Assembly: GCF_004762035.2 (NCBI RefSeq)
Contig: NZ_SIJK02000009.1
Location: 12,181 to 76,180, forward strand
Length of the DNA stretch: 64,000 nt
Reading direction: 5' to 3'
Source of the DNA: Candidatus Chloroploca mongolica
GTDB lineage: Bacteria; Chloroflexota; Chloroflexia; Chloroflexales; Chloroflexaceae
Made by a program: the position numbers and the translations under genes
The notes under the pieces: generated by a model
Databases searched by the model: none
What the model was told of the DNA's origin: nothing
Seen by the model: only the letters and a program-made list of their open reading frames with translations
Shown here: positions 44,918 to 53,486 of the stretch, piece after piece
How positions within the stretch are numbered: position 1 is the stretch's first letter
Layout: every line of letters begins with the position of its first letter

Positions 44918-45922
44918 ATGGGGAAAAGCAATTTGCTGCGACCTGAGGATTATGCCAGCACTGGGTCAGTTCAGTCTCTGCCTGAGCAGGCAATCTATGC
45001 GCAGATGACAGCGAGTCTCGCGCAGTGTGCATCGTTGCCGGAAGCCTACGCAATCATCGCCGAGAGTGTGCAACGCCTTTTTCCTGGTGATGATGGCACC
45101 CTCTATATGCGCCAGACCATACCAGGGGCACTTGAGCCGGTCGCCCGGTGGAGCGCGTTTCCTGATGATGGTACCCTGGTTTTACCAACGACTCCATTCT
45201 CACTCTGTATGCCGTTGATTGTGCAGCAACAGGTTCACGGCATGCTGCATGTGCGGATCAACGTCCCCGTGTCGGCTCCCCTCTTGCTTGATCCTTTGCT
45301 TGAAGCCCGGCGGCGGCTCTGTGCGACCCTGGTCGAATATGCAGTGGAGGGTCTCGCACAGGTGCAGCGCCGTCTCTCTGCGTACGACGAGAGCATGCAT
45401 GATCCCGTGACCGGCTTGGCCAGGCCCCAGGCGCTGCCCAGATTGCTGGGAATCAAGCTTTTTGAGCCATCCGCGTATCCGATTAGCCTGGTGCTGATCG
45501 GTGTGGATGGCTATCCTGTTGTTGCCGAGGCTGATGTTGCCACCACGAGTGCGCAGGTAACCCAGGCGGTGAGTCGCTTGCTGACCGCCCGTGTTCATCC
45601 TGATGACCTCGTCTGCCATTATGGTGACGGGCTTTTTCTGCTGGTGATAACTGGGGAAGACCGCACAGGTGTCACCGAACGGGCCGAGGCTATCCGGCAC
45701 GCTATCGCTGCGCGGAAGCTGTGCCCGAATGCCACGGCAACAGTCAAGCTCACGGTTTCGGTTGGCATTGCCACCATCATTGCACCTGGGACACGGCTTG
45801 ACGAAGCGCTCAGCGCGGCTGAACTGGCCCTCTACTGTGCGCGCCATGCCGGTGGCAATCAGGTGGTGGTTGGCGAAGAACTTGGTCACGAAGTTGATGC
45901 ATATATGCGCATGATGCGGTAG
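44918..45922 (+). CDS. GAF plus degenerate GGDEF protein
   Basis: 334 residues from ATG 44918, chosen for its GGAGAAGG site. Residues about 25-165 form a GAF-like sensor (AQMTASLAQCASLPEAYAIIAESVQRLFPGDDGTLYM, CMPLIVQQQVHGMLHV). The second half has the entry motif of diguanylate cyclases (HDPVTGLARPQALPRLL) and VKLTVSVGIAT, but the active-site GG[D/E]EF is replaced by HYGDGLFLLVI, so cyclase activity is doubtful. It may act as a GTP or c-di-GMP sensor, or the site may be altered beyond function. The next gene is separated by a large hairpin. Confidence 0.8.
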   Translation: MGKSNLLRPEDYASTGSVQSLPEQAIYAQMTASLAQCASLPEAYAIIAESVQRLFPGDDGTLYMRQTIPGALEPVARWSAFPDDGTLVLPTTPFSLCMPLIVQQQVHGMLHVRINVPVSAPLLLDPLLEARRRLCATLVEYAVEGLAQVQRRLSAYDESMHDPVTGLARPQALPRLLGIKLFEPSAYPISLVLIGVDGYPVVAEADVATTSAQVTQAVSRLLTARVHPDDLVCHYGDGLFLLVITGEDRTGVTERAEAIRHAIAARKLCPNATATVKLTVSVGIATIIAPGTRLDEALSAAELALYCARHAGGNQVVVGEELGHEVDAYMRMMR

Positions 45923-45952
45923 TATACGCACAGATCGTGAACATCCTATCAG

Positions 45953-45999
45953 GGGCGAAACAGGGTTGGTCTCGTATTGAGACCCGCGTTGTTTCGCCC
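45953..45999. terminator. Hairpin between the GGDEF-like and caspase-like genes
   Basis: GGGCGAAACA (45953-45962) pairs with TGTTTCGCCC (45990-45999), and inside it GGTCTC-gtatt-GAGACC (45968-45984) forms a second stem. It probably separates the two plus-strand genes. Confidence 0.65.
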
Positions 46000-46065
46000 T
46001 TGCTGGTCATGCTCTGCTGGAAGGTAGTGGGGCCTTCACGATCGTTTTGCCAAAGGGGTAGTTCT

Positions 46066-48267
46066 ATGCATGCACGTTCGGTTCGCCATCTGTTCCTTGG
46101 CCTGGTGCTCATGCTTAGCTTGATCCTGGTGATCGGAGGGAATGGAGCTCTGATTGTACGTTCGGCTCCGCCTGGGTTTGTGACGTCGAATGGCTTTACG
46201 TTGCAGATCCCACAACAATTGCCCGTCTTTCGACTGACCGCACTTGCTGTAGATGAAGGTCGGGCGAGCGAACTGGCTCAGCGTTTTGGCAACATCTATG
46301 CTCGTCAACCAGTTGCTGCTGAGACCTATCTGAGTAACCCCCGCTATACGGTTCCGAATACGCAAACGCTCTCGTTGTTGACGCAGTATGGGGCCACGGG
46401 TGGTTTTTATGCGTTTAATCTTGAAGAAGTAGGGCGCGAAACGCCGGTGGGCAAACTTGATCCTGGACAACTCCAGGGGCGCGCTTGTCAGTTCCTGTTG
46501 AGTGGCGGCTTTATGGCTGGCGATGGGCAATTGCTGATTGATCGGCAGATCCCTCAGAATGTCCAAACAATTACCAATCCCCAGTTCTGTGATATTGATG
46601 AGAATACGCCATTTGGCACGATCAAGACGATCCAGGCGGCGACGTTGCCCGCGAACGCGTTGCAACAGGATGTGCCAGTCACCGAGACCATCGGGGCGGT
46701 GATTGAAATCCCGATGGGCATTCCTTATGCAATTGATCGTCAGTCGCCCGAGTTCTTGCCAATTGGTGGCCCGGGTGGGCATCTCTCTTTGCTCTTTAGC
46801 ACAACTGACTTTGATGTTGAAGGTAACTGGCTTGATCCAGATAGCCCTGGCCTCGCGGCGGTGGCGATGCCCTTCTTTGGCCGGCAACCGGCGATGCTTG
46901 ACCGCACCTTCCCCATCCGTGATCCTGGAACGCTGCGCGAGGAGGTTGAGCAACTGGTCAGGGCGACCTATCCCGACGCAACCAATGTGACCATCCCCGA
47001 TCCGGCCCTGCTCTATTTTGTCAGTGACGCTGCGGTTGAGCAGGAGATCATGGAGCCAGTGCTCGACTTTGGGGCGATCGAGGTGACGGTTGATGGTGAA
47101 ACAATCGTGTTGCGGAATATCACCGTGCCTCTGATCGAAGGTGGCGAACAGGGCCTTGGTGCGACCGTGCAGATCACGGCACCAGCCAACGATAGCCGTT
47201 TCCGCCCTGGGACAGCAGTGACTTTCCGCGGCACGATTGCCGATGGCGCGGCCCCGTATACGTACCAGTGGTTCCTTGATGACAATGAGCCACTGAGCGA
47301 TCCCGCCGTACGTGAGGCCGCTGGCGAGGTGACGCTCTTGACCGACCAGTTGCCGGTGCAGGGGCGTGATGGCCTGCCGTCAGGTTCAACGGTCATTCTG
47401 AGGGTGACTGATAGTGTCGGCATCGTTCGTGAAGCGACCGTCTTTGTCGCCCCTGAGGTTATTCCTGCGGTCTATCTGCCGCTGGTTGCCCGCGGTGGCG
47501 CAGCGGCCAGTTCGGTTGCCCCTGCGGCCAGTCTCGCTCAGGTTGGCTACACCTTTGGGGTTGAGGGCAACTGGGATTACCCGCCTTATGGGCCGGGTGG
47601 CTCGGATCTGCCAGGCGTGATCCCTGATGTCAATGGGTTCCGCAGTGGGATGGCGAGTTATGGCTACACCTCGCGCTTCTTCTGGAGCAACGGCAACGCC
47701 TGGGAGCGTGACTGGCGTGATTGCAGCATTGGCAATGGGCTTGATTGCACATCAGGCGTTGATCGGGCGGCCTTTGTCTACTATGCCGGGCATGGTGGGG
47801 CCGGTGGCTTGGGGATGGCGTCGAGCAAGGATAGCACCTGGTTTGACGGATCGAATGCGCGGTACCAGAACCTGCGTTGGGTCGGGTTTGCCTCGTGCCA
47901 GACCTTGCGGGTGCAGGGCTACAGTGCCGGCAACGAACCGATTCGTCGCTGGTTCAATGCCTTCCAGGGGGCGCATATGCTGCTTGGCTTCAACAGCAAT
48001 ATGAGCGATATTGCGTTTGGGGGGCGGCTTGTTGACAACATGCGCATGCCGCGTTTCTTTGGCATTGACTTCCCGTGGGCGCAACAGACGATTGCGCAGG
48101 CCTGGGTCAATACCGCGTTCCAGATGAATGCAGGCAAACCGGCCTATATTTATGCCCGCAGCGCAAGCGCCAATCCAATTAACGACAAACTGCCGCGTCC
48201 TGGGCAGCCGATGCCGTCACGCCCATTCCCGGTACAATCGTACCACTGGGTCTGGTGGAACTTTTAG
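46066..48267 (+). CDS. Secreted caspase-like (DUF6345-type) protein with Ig-like segment
   Basis: 733 residues from ATG 46066 (AAAGGGG upstream). An N-terminal signal or anchor helix (HLFLGLVLMLSLILVIGG) is followed by a long beta-rich region. A middle Ig/PKD-like piece reads VQITAPANDSRFRPGTAVTFRGTIADGAAPYTYQWFLDD, and a Ser/Ala linker (VYLPLVARGG) comes next. The C-terminal 200 residues begin VGYTFGVEGNWDYPPYG and contain a probable His/Cys dyad: His576 in FVYYAGHGG and Cys611 in VGFASCQTL, the arrangement of clan CD proteases (caspase, gingipain, DUF6345). Likely an exported protease or a pseudo-protease; substrate unknown. Confidence 0.75.
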   Translation: MHARSVRHLFLGLVLMLSLILVIGGNGALIVRSAPPGFVTSNGFTLQIPQQLPVFRLTALAVDEGRASELAQRFGNIYARQPVAAETYLSNPRYTVPNTQTLSLLTQYGATGGFYAFNLEEVGRETPVGKLDPGQLQGRACQFLLSGGFMAGDGQLLIDRQIPQNVQTITNPQFCDIDENTPFGTIKTIQAATLPANALQQDVPVTETIGAVIEIPMGIPYAIDRQSPEFLPIGGPGGHLSLLFSTTDFDVEGNWLDPDSPGLAAVAMPFFGRQPAMLDRTFPIRDPGTLREEVEQLVRATYPDATNVTIPDPALLYFVSDAAVEQEIMEPVLDFGAIEVTVDGETIVLRNITVPLIEGGEQGLGATVQITAPANDSRFRPGTAVTFRGTIADGAAPYTYQWFLDDNEPLSDPAVREAAGEVTLLTDQLPVQGRDGLPSGSTVILRVTDSVGIVREATVFVAPEVIPAVYLPLVARGGAAASSVAPAASLAQVGYTFGVEGNWDYPPYGPGGSDLPGVIPDVNGFRSGMASYGYTSRFFWSNGNAWERDWRDCSIGNGLDCTSGVDRAAFVYYAGHGGAGGLGMASSKDSTWFDGSNARYQNLRWVGFASCQTLRVQGYSAGNEPIRRWFNAFQGAHMLLGFNSNMSDIAFGGRLVDNMRMPRFFGIDFPWAQQTIAQAWVNTAFQMNAGKPAYIYARSASANPINDKLPRPGQPMPSRPFPVQSYHWVWWNF

Positions 48268-48270
48268 AAA

Positions 48271-48317
48271 GACGCAGAACGCCCCTGTCAGCAAAGCTGG
48301 CAGGGGCGTTCTGCGTC
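48271..48317. repeat. 22-bp inverted repeat after the caspase-like gene
   Basis: GACGCAGAACGCCCCTGTCAGC-aaa-GCTGGC and onward, arms 48271-48292 and 48296-48317, with one G-T pair. It begins three bases after the stop codon. Shared-apex family; probable terminator. Confidence 0.85.
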
Positions 48318-48328
48318 GCCAGGGCTGC

Positions 48329-48378
48329 TGCAAAGTTCGCCTCCGGCGGTGGGGTGTGGAGCGGCTTCACCGCTCCAC
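48329..48378. repeat. REP-like element, copy 2
   Basis: TGCAAAGTTCGCCTCCGGCG, then GTGGGGTGTGGAGCGG and the hairpin GGAGCGGcttcaCCGCTCC. It matches 34002-34050 closely. The 311-base gap 48268-48578 contains three repeats and no visible gene. Confidence 0.75.
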
Positions 48379-48382
48379 GAGA

Positions 48383-48429
48383 GTTTTTGGTTCGTTTTGG
48401 CGGTGAAGCCGCCAAAACGAACCAAAAAC
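48383..48429. repeat. 22-bp inverted repeat with GAA loop, copy of 34805-34847
   Basis: Arms 48383-48404 and 48408-48429 close on GGCGGT-gaa-GCCGCC. The sequence and its 3' flank ACTGGGGTCTGGGGCGCA match 34805-34865 apart from compensated changes (for example TTCA/TGAA there, TTCG/CGAA here). Confidence 0.85.
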
Positions 48430-48578
48430 TGGGGTCTGGGGCGCAACTCCAACGACTTTGCTTCAGCTCTGTCTGCGTCTCTGGCAGTATGATCGTCAAG
48501 GAGTATCTGCGGTATAATCAATTAACACACTCTTAACATCACATCATCGTTTGTTAATCTAGCGCAGGTAACCTGAAG

Positions 48579-50549
48579 ATGCTTTCGTACCGTCTGGCCG
48601 ATCTGAGTGGGCCATTTTTTGATCCTGAGAAACCGTTTCGCAACTGGTCGTCGTTCCCCTACGATCAGCTTGATCTGCCGACGGCCCCGTATGTTGACCT
48701 ACTTCAACTCGATCAGGGGGTCGCACGGGCGCGTGCGCAACTCGATGTCTTGCACGTACAGGGCTACAATGGGGTTGTGGTGGATAACCTGGCCCACCTG
48801 GTTGCGTTTGATGGCCCTGGTGAACCAGTGTATGCTGCTGATAGCCCGGTGCGACGGCGTGCGCTTGTCTATCGCCGCGCCTTTGCCTCACTTGCGGAAC
48901 ACGCAGCCGCCCTTGGCATGCACTTTTTTGTGACCACCGATATGCAGTGGAGTACGCCCGAACTGCGGCGGGAGGTTGGTTCACTCGATGCGAGCAATGC
49001 CCGTCTGGTCGCCCTCAATCAGCGCGCTATCGCCGAGCTTTTTGCGGCTCTCCCGCAGGTGAGCGGGCTTGTGATGCGCGTGGGCGAAGCGGGCGGGGCG
49101 CACAATCAGGGTGATACCTATACCGGCCATATGATCTATACGACGTCGGCGGCTTTGCGTAGGCTCATCGAGCAGTTGTTGCCCGTGTGTGAAGCGTACG
49201 GCAAGCAGTTGATCATCCGTACCTGGAGCGTCGGTATTGGCGAACTGGGTGATCTGATCTGCTCGCCTGCCCGTTATGCTGCGACGTTTGGTGGCCTCAC
49301 TTCCCCCAACCTGCTTGTTTCGATCAAGCATGGTCCAGCCGACTTTTTTCGTCTGCTGCCAGCCAACCCGACACTGGGCTTGCCAGGCCCACGCCAACTG
49401 ATCGAATTCCAGAATCGCCGTGAGTATGAACTCTTTGGTCTGGTGCCGAGTTCAATTGTCACCTTGCACGGTATGGCGCTAGCGCGTGCGGCGCGTGATC
49501 CACAGTGTGCTGGCTTCTGGGCGTGGAATAGTACCGGCGGCTGGGGCGGCGGGCAGGCTTCACTGGGACAGACCGGCTGGAACCTCTGGACTGAATTGAA
49601 TAGCGCGGTAACGGCGGCACTTGCCGATCAATCCGCATTTGCGAGCGAAACCTTTGTCCGTGACTGGCTCCATACACGTCTTGGTTTGGTGTGTAGCCCT
49701 GCTTTTGTCGATGTCGCTGCGGATCTCTATCGCGATTCGGCTCAGTTACTTGAACAGGGCTGGTATATGAGCCACTTGCCACAGGCGGTCAACCGGCTTG
49801 GCGGGGTCTATCTTTCGCCTTTGCTCTGGGTCTGGTGGATGCGTCCGACGGCCTCACTCCCGATCTGGGCGTATTTAGCCGGCGCTGTGGCTTCGCCGCA
49901 GACGGTGCTAGAGGCGAGTGCGCTCGCTGTGGCGCGAGCGAGGAGGTATGCGGAACGTCTGGCAGAACGTGCGACTGAGGCAGCAGAGGTTCAGTTTGTC
50001 GTTGACAGTGCCCGTTATCTCGCCGATGTGCTGGCGCTGGCCTATGCGATCCGCGCATTCATGTTTGCCTTGTTACATCAGGCTCAGGCGGTAGAGCCTC
50101 GTTCGCGTAGCGATCTGCGCAAGGAAGTTGCGCAACTAATGGAACAGATCGTTATGCACCAGGTAACCTGGGGGCAGCGACGTGATTTTCCAGCGTTGGA
50201 GCTTGAGGAAGTCGAGCGCTTTCTTACCGAACTCCGTACGCATCCCCGGCGGGTAGAGCTCCAGGCCCGCTTTGCCATGGTGGCCGTTGGTCTGATACGC
50301 CACGAACGCAAACGAGCACTTGCAGGGGCTGCGGGGCTCGCTGGGGCGACGGGTGTTGCTCTCGTTATGCTTGGTCATCGCCATGGTCGGCTTGGCCTCG
50401 CCAGCCTAGCGACAGGCTTGGCTTTGCTTGCGCCGTTGCGTCACCAGGCCTTCCAGGCACTGCTCCCCTGGTTCAGCGAGCGCTTCAACGTGTTACCGTC
50501 AATCTTCTTTGAAACCGGCCCGGCGCTGCGTGAGTGGGTAGAGGGATAA
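48579..50549 (+). CDS. GH67 (alpha-glucuronidase)-like protein with hydrophobic C-terminus
   Basis: 656 residues. The N-terminal two thirds look like a TIM barrel related to glycoside hydrolase family 67: YNGVVVDNLAHLVAF, HFFVTTDMQWSTPEL, LLVSIKHGPADFF and LPGPRQLIEFQNRREYELFG. GH67 enzymes have the comparable wording K-x-GP-x-DF and EFQ-x-x-EY. The C-terminal third is helical and ends with two hydrophobic segments (AGLAGATGVALVML; LASLATGLALLAPL). There is no signal peptide. It may be a membrane-attached carbohydrate enzyme or a non-catalytic relative. The assignment is by eye from short motifs. Confidence 0.6.
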   Translation: MLSYRLADLSGPFFDPEKPFRNWSSFPYDQLDLPTAPYVDLLQLDQGVARARAQLDVLHVQGYNGVVVDNLAHLVAFDGPGEPVYAADSPVRRRALVYRRAFASLAEHAAALGMHFFVTTDMQWSTPELRREVGSLDASNARLVALNQRAIAELFAALPQVSGLVMRVGEAGGAHNQGDTYTGHMIYTTSAALRRLIEQLLPVCEAYGKQLIIRTWSVGIGELGDLICSPARYAATFGGLTSPNLLVSIKHGPADFFRLLPANPTLGLPGPRQLIEFQNRREYELFGLVPSSIVTLHGMALARAARDPQCAGFWAWNSTGGWGGGQASLGQTGWNLWTELNSAVTAALADQSAFASETFVRDWLHTRLGLVCSPAFVDVAADLYRDSAQLLEQGWYMSHLPQAVNRLGGVYLSPLLWVWWMRPTASLPIWAYLAGAVASPQTVLEASALAVARARRYAERLAERATEAAEVQFVVDSARYLADVLALAYAIRAFMFALLHQAQAVEPRSRSDLRKEVAQLMEQIVMHQVTWGQRRDFPALELEEVERFLTELRTHPRRVELQARFAMVAVGLIRHERKRALAGAAGLAGATGVALVMLGHRHGRLGLASLATGLALLAPLRHQAFQALLPWFSERFNVLPSIFFETGPALREWVEG

Positions 50550-50599
50550 TGACGTGGGGCGAAGTCTGCCTGCCTTCGCCCCACGCGATCATCTTGCGT

Positions 50600-51166
50600 T
50601 CAGCCTTCGGTTGAATCATCTTCACCAAGGCTGGTGCGGATGAGGCGGGCCAGACGTTCGTGGGCCCGGTGTTGCAATGATTTGACTGCGCCAATGCTAC
50701 GCCCTAGTTGGTTGGCTGTTTCTTCGAGCGAGAGGCCGTAGCTATGGCGGAGTAAGATGACCTGGCGCTGGGCTTCGCTGAGGTGACCGAGCGCTTCTTG
50801 GAGGGCTGCTTCATTGATCCGGTCGGTAAGCCTCGTCTCGGGGCCTTCGCTGATCGCGCACCATTCGCTGAGTGGGGCTTGCTTGCGCCGTTTGTTGCGC
50901 CGCAGGGTGTCAACGGTGCGGGCGTGCGCAATGCTGTAGAGCCAAGATCCGATCGACCATCCCCGGTCTTCGTAGCGTTCGATGCTCTCGAGCATGCGTA
51001 AAAAGACATCAGACTGGATGTCGCGGGCGACTTCGGCGTCACCAATGCGATAGTAAACATAGCGATAGATCCCAGGTGCAAAGCGTTCGTAAATGGTTGA
51101 TAAGGCTTCGGGGTCGGCGGATCGCGCACGATGGACAAGATCCTCGGGGAGTGCTGCTGTGTTCAT
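50600..51166 (-). CDS. ECF-type RNA polymerase sigma factor
   Basis: 188 residues from ATG 51166; a longer frame to 51274 lacks a good site. Region 2 reads ALSTIYERFAPGIYRYVYYRIGDAEVARDIQSDVFLRMLESIERYEDRGWSIGSWLYSIAHARTVDTLRRNKR. Region 4 reads LGHLSEAQRQVILLRHSYGLSLEETANQLGRSIGAVKSLQHRAHERL. No region 3 lies between, as expected for ECF sigmas. No anti-sigma gene is adjacent. It ends close to the convergent GH67-like gene. The 207 bases upstream (51167-51373) show no other gene. Confidence 0.92.
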   Translation of the reverse strand: MNTAALPEDLVHRARSADPEALSTIYERFAPGIYRYVYYRIGDAEVARDIQSDVFLRMLESIERYEDRGWSIGSWLYSIAHARTVDTLRRNKRRKQAPLSEWCAISEGPETRLTDRINEAALQEALGHLSEAQRQVILLRHSYGLSLEETANQLGRSIGAVKSLQHRAHERLARLIRTSLGEDDSTEG

Positions 51167-51373
51167 GGTCGTCTCTCTCGCCAGATGAAGGATGCAAGGC
51201 TTGCGTTGATGCGTATCCGGGAGGTGCAAAGGCTTGTCTGACCTGACCTCCCGTATGCGAGATGCTGACGACACTGGCAGCAGTGATCAATGGATGCACT
51301 GCTGAGTATAGCGAGGGGGGCGTTGTGTTGGGGTTATGGATTTGTAATGAGTTAGTTCTGCGGCATGGGCGCT

Positions 51374-53368
51374 TTACGAGGCGGTTGCCTCCCCTTCGGC
51401 TTCGAGCTCGATCAAGTTCACCCCGCCAGTGACGCTGGCTCCTTGCGCAAAGGGTAGACGTCGCACAACCCCGCTGTACGGGGCGACCACCGTGTGTTCC
51501 ATTTTCATCGCTTCGAGGATCATCAGTGGTTGCCCCTCTTCGATCGCTTCGCCTTCGCTGACGAGCAGTTTGATCAGCGTGCCGGGCATTGGTGCGGTGA
51601 GTCCGGCGGCATCGTGGCCGCCACCTGGGCGCGTGGCGCTGTCGGCACTGAGGGGCGCAGGTTGGGTGAGTCGGTAACCATTGCCGCGCCAGCCGATCAA
51701 GAGGTCGCCACTGCGGTCGTGCGCAAACAGAAAGCGCTCGAGTCGCCCTCCGAGTTCCAGGACGCATTCGGTTGCGCCCTGCATCACGCGGCGTACCGGG
51801 TGGCTTGTTCCTTGGACGCTGATTGTCCAGTCATTCCCACGGTGCTGCGTATACGCAACCAGGGCGTGGTCGCCGCTTTGGAAGCGCACCGGCACACCGG
51901 CGTTGCCCATGCGCCAGTGCAGCGCAAAGGGGTCGTGGCGAAGTGGCGTTGCCGCGGTGGCCTGGGCCGTTTGTTGCGCAAGGATCGCCCCGGCTAGCAC
52001 AACCTCGATAGGCGGTTCGCTAGGGGTGGCTAGCTCAAGTGGGTGATCAGTGAGGAAGCCCGTATTGGTGGCACCAGCGGCGTAGGCAGGGTGCGCAGCG
52101 AGGGCACGGAGCAAGGCCAGATTGGTGGTCAACCCGAGCACAACCGTCGCATCGAGTGCGGCACAGAGGCGCTCGACGGCTGCGGTGCGGTCTTCGCCCG
52201 CGACGATCAGCTTGGCGATCATCGGGTCGTAATGCACGGTCACCTCATCGCCGCTGCTCAAGCCGGCGTCGACGCGGATGCCCGGGCCAGTTGGTGGCGC
52301 AAAGAGCGCCAGTTGTCCAATGGCAGGCAAGTACGAGACCGGATCTTCGGCATAGAGGCGTACCTCGATCGCGTGGCCGCGCATCGCAATCTCGCTCTGG
52401 GTCAGGGTGAGCGGTTCGCCCCTGGCAATGGCAATCTGCCAGCGCACAAGATCGAGCCCGGTCACCAGTTCGGTGACGGGGTGTTCGACCTGCAAGCGCG
52501 TATTCATCTCGAGAAAATAGAACTGGCCCTCGGGGTCAAGGACAAACTCGACGGTGCCGGCATTGACATATCCGGCTGCCCGTGCGACACGCACAGCTGC
52601 TTCGCCCATCGTTGCACGCAGCGCAGGACTCAGGGCGGGCGACGGGGCCTCTTCAAGGATCTTCTGGTGGCGGCGCTGGATCGAGCATTCGCGTTCGCCG
52701 AGGTGCAGCACCGTCCCATAGGCATCGGCGAGCACCTGGATCTCGATGTGGCGCGGGCGCACGATGAGGCGTTCGAGCAGCACCGCATCATCGCCAAACG
52801 CCGCGAGCGCCTCGCGTCGAGCGCCGGCGAGCGCTTCGGTGAAGCCGGCGAGATCAGTGACGATCCGCATCCCTTTGCCGCCGCCACCGGCACTCGCCTT
52901 GATCAGCAGCGGCGTGCCAATGCGTTCAGCTTCGATCATCAACCGCTCATCAGACTGATCTTGCCCATCGTAGCCTGGTACAACTGGTACACCGGCGGCC
53001 GTGGCGAGGTGACGTGCCCCAATCTTGCCGCCCATGGCCTCGATCGCCTCGGGAGGCGGGCCAACAAAAATCAGGCCCGCCTCGCGGCACATACGCGCAA
53101 ACGCCGCATTCTCTGAGAGAAAGCCATAGCCAGGATGGATCGCCTCGGCCCCGGTTGCGCGGGCCGCCGCAATGATCGCCTCGCCGCGCAGATAGCTCTG
53201 CGTTGCGGCAGGTGGCCCAAGGCAGACGGCGGCATCGGCAAGGCGCACATGCATTGCGCTCGCATCAGCCTCTGAATAGACTGCCACCGGACTAATGCCC
53301 AGTTCACGACAGGCCCGCAGAATGCGCACAGCAATTTCACCGCGGTTGGCAATCAACATCCGTTGCAT
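51374..53368 (-). CDS. Acyl-CoA carboxylase alpha chain: biotin carboxylase fused to BCCP
   Basis: 664 residues from ATG 53368 (MQRMLIANRGEIAVRILRACRELG); the frame reaches 53458 only by reading through a hairpin. The biotin carboxylase domain (about 1-450) has AIHPGYGFLSENAAFA, KASAGGGGKGMRIV for ATP, ERECSIQRRHQKILEEAPSPAL and FYFLEMNTRLQVEHPVTELVTGLDLV. A linker domain and a biotinyl domain with LILEAMKMEHTV follow. This layout is that of acetyl/propionyl- or methylcrotonyl-CoA carboxylase alpha subunits. The beta subunit is not adjacent, so the acyl-CoA is unknown. It may support CO2 fixation or amino acid breakdown. Confidence 0.93.
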   Translation of the reverse strand: MQRMLIANRGEIAVRILRACRELGISPVAVYSEADASAMHVRLADAAVCLGPPAATQSYLRGEAIIAAARATGAEAIHPGYGFLSENAAFARMCREAGLIFVGPPPEAIEAMGGKIGARHLATAAGVPVVPGYDGQDQSDERLMIEAERIGTPLLIKASAGGGGKGMRIVTDLAGFTEALAGARREALAAFGDDAVLLERLIVRPRHIEIQVLADAYGTVLHLGERECSIQRRHQKILEEAPSPALSPALRATMGEAAVRVARAAGYVNAGTVEFVLDPEGQFYFLEMNTRLQVEHPVTELVTGLDLVRWQIAIARGEPLTLTQSEIAMRGHAIEVRLYAEDPVSYLPAIGQLALFAPPTGPGIRVDAGLSSGDEVTVHYDPMIAKLIVAGEDRTAAVERLCAALDATVVLGLTTNLALLRALAAHPAYAAGATNTGFLTDHPLELATPSEPPIEVVLAGAILAQQTAQATAATPLRHDPFALHWRMGNAGVPVRFQSGDHALVAYTQHRGNDWTISVQGTSHPVRRVMQGATECVLELGGRLERFLFAHDRSGDLLIGWRGNGYRLTQPAPLSADSATRPGGGHDAAGLTAPMPGTLIKLLVSEGEAIEEGQPLMILEAMKMEHTVVAPYSGVVRRLPFAQGASVTGGVNLIELEAEGEATAS

Positions 53369-53385
53369 CGTTTTTCTCTTGACAA

Positions 53386-53459
53386 GCCAGCTACGCTGGC
53401 AGGTCTTATCATCTTGTGTGACAAACAAGCCAGCGTAGCTGGCTTGTTTGTCGCACAAG
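53386..53459. repeat. Two shared-apex repeats in tandem
   Basis: GCCAGC-tac-GCTGGC stands alone at 53386-53400. Thirteen bases on, arms 53413-53434 and 53438-53459 form a 22-bp stem with one mispair, closing on AACAAGCCAGC-gta-GCTGGCTTGTT. They lie between the LLM oxidoreductase stop and the carboxylase start, reading minus. Confidence 0.85.
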
Positions 53460-53486
53460 GAAACATTCCCGTGAGCCGCAGGCCCC

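Noticed and set aside
53369-53458. Upstream extension of the carboxylase gene through the 53.4-kb hairpin
   Set aside because: The extra 30 residues are encoded by the inverted repeat itself and have no family similarity; the ATG at 53368 begins exactly at the conserved LIANRGEIA segment.
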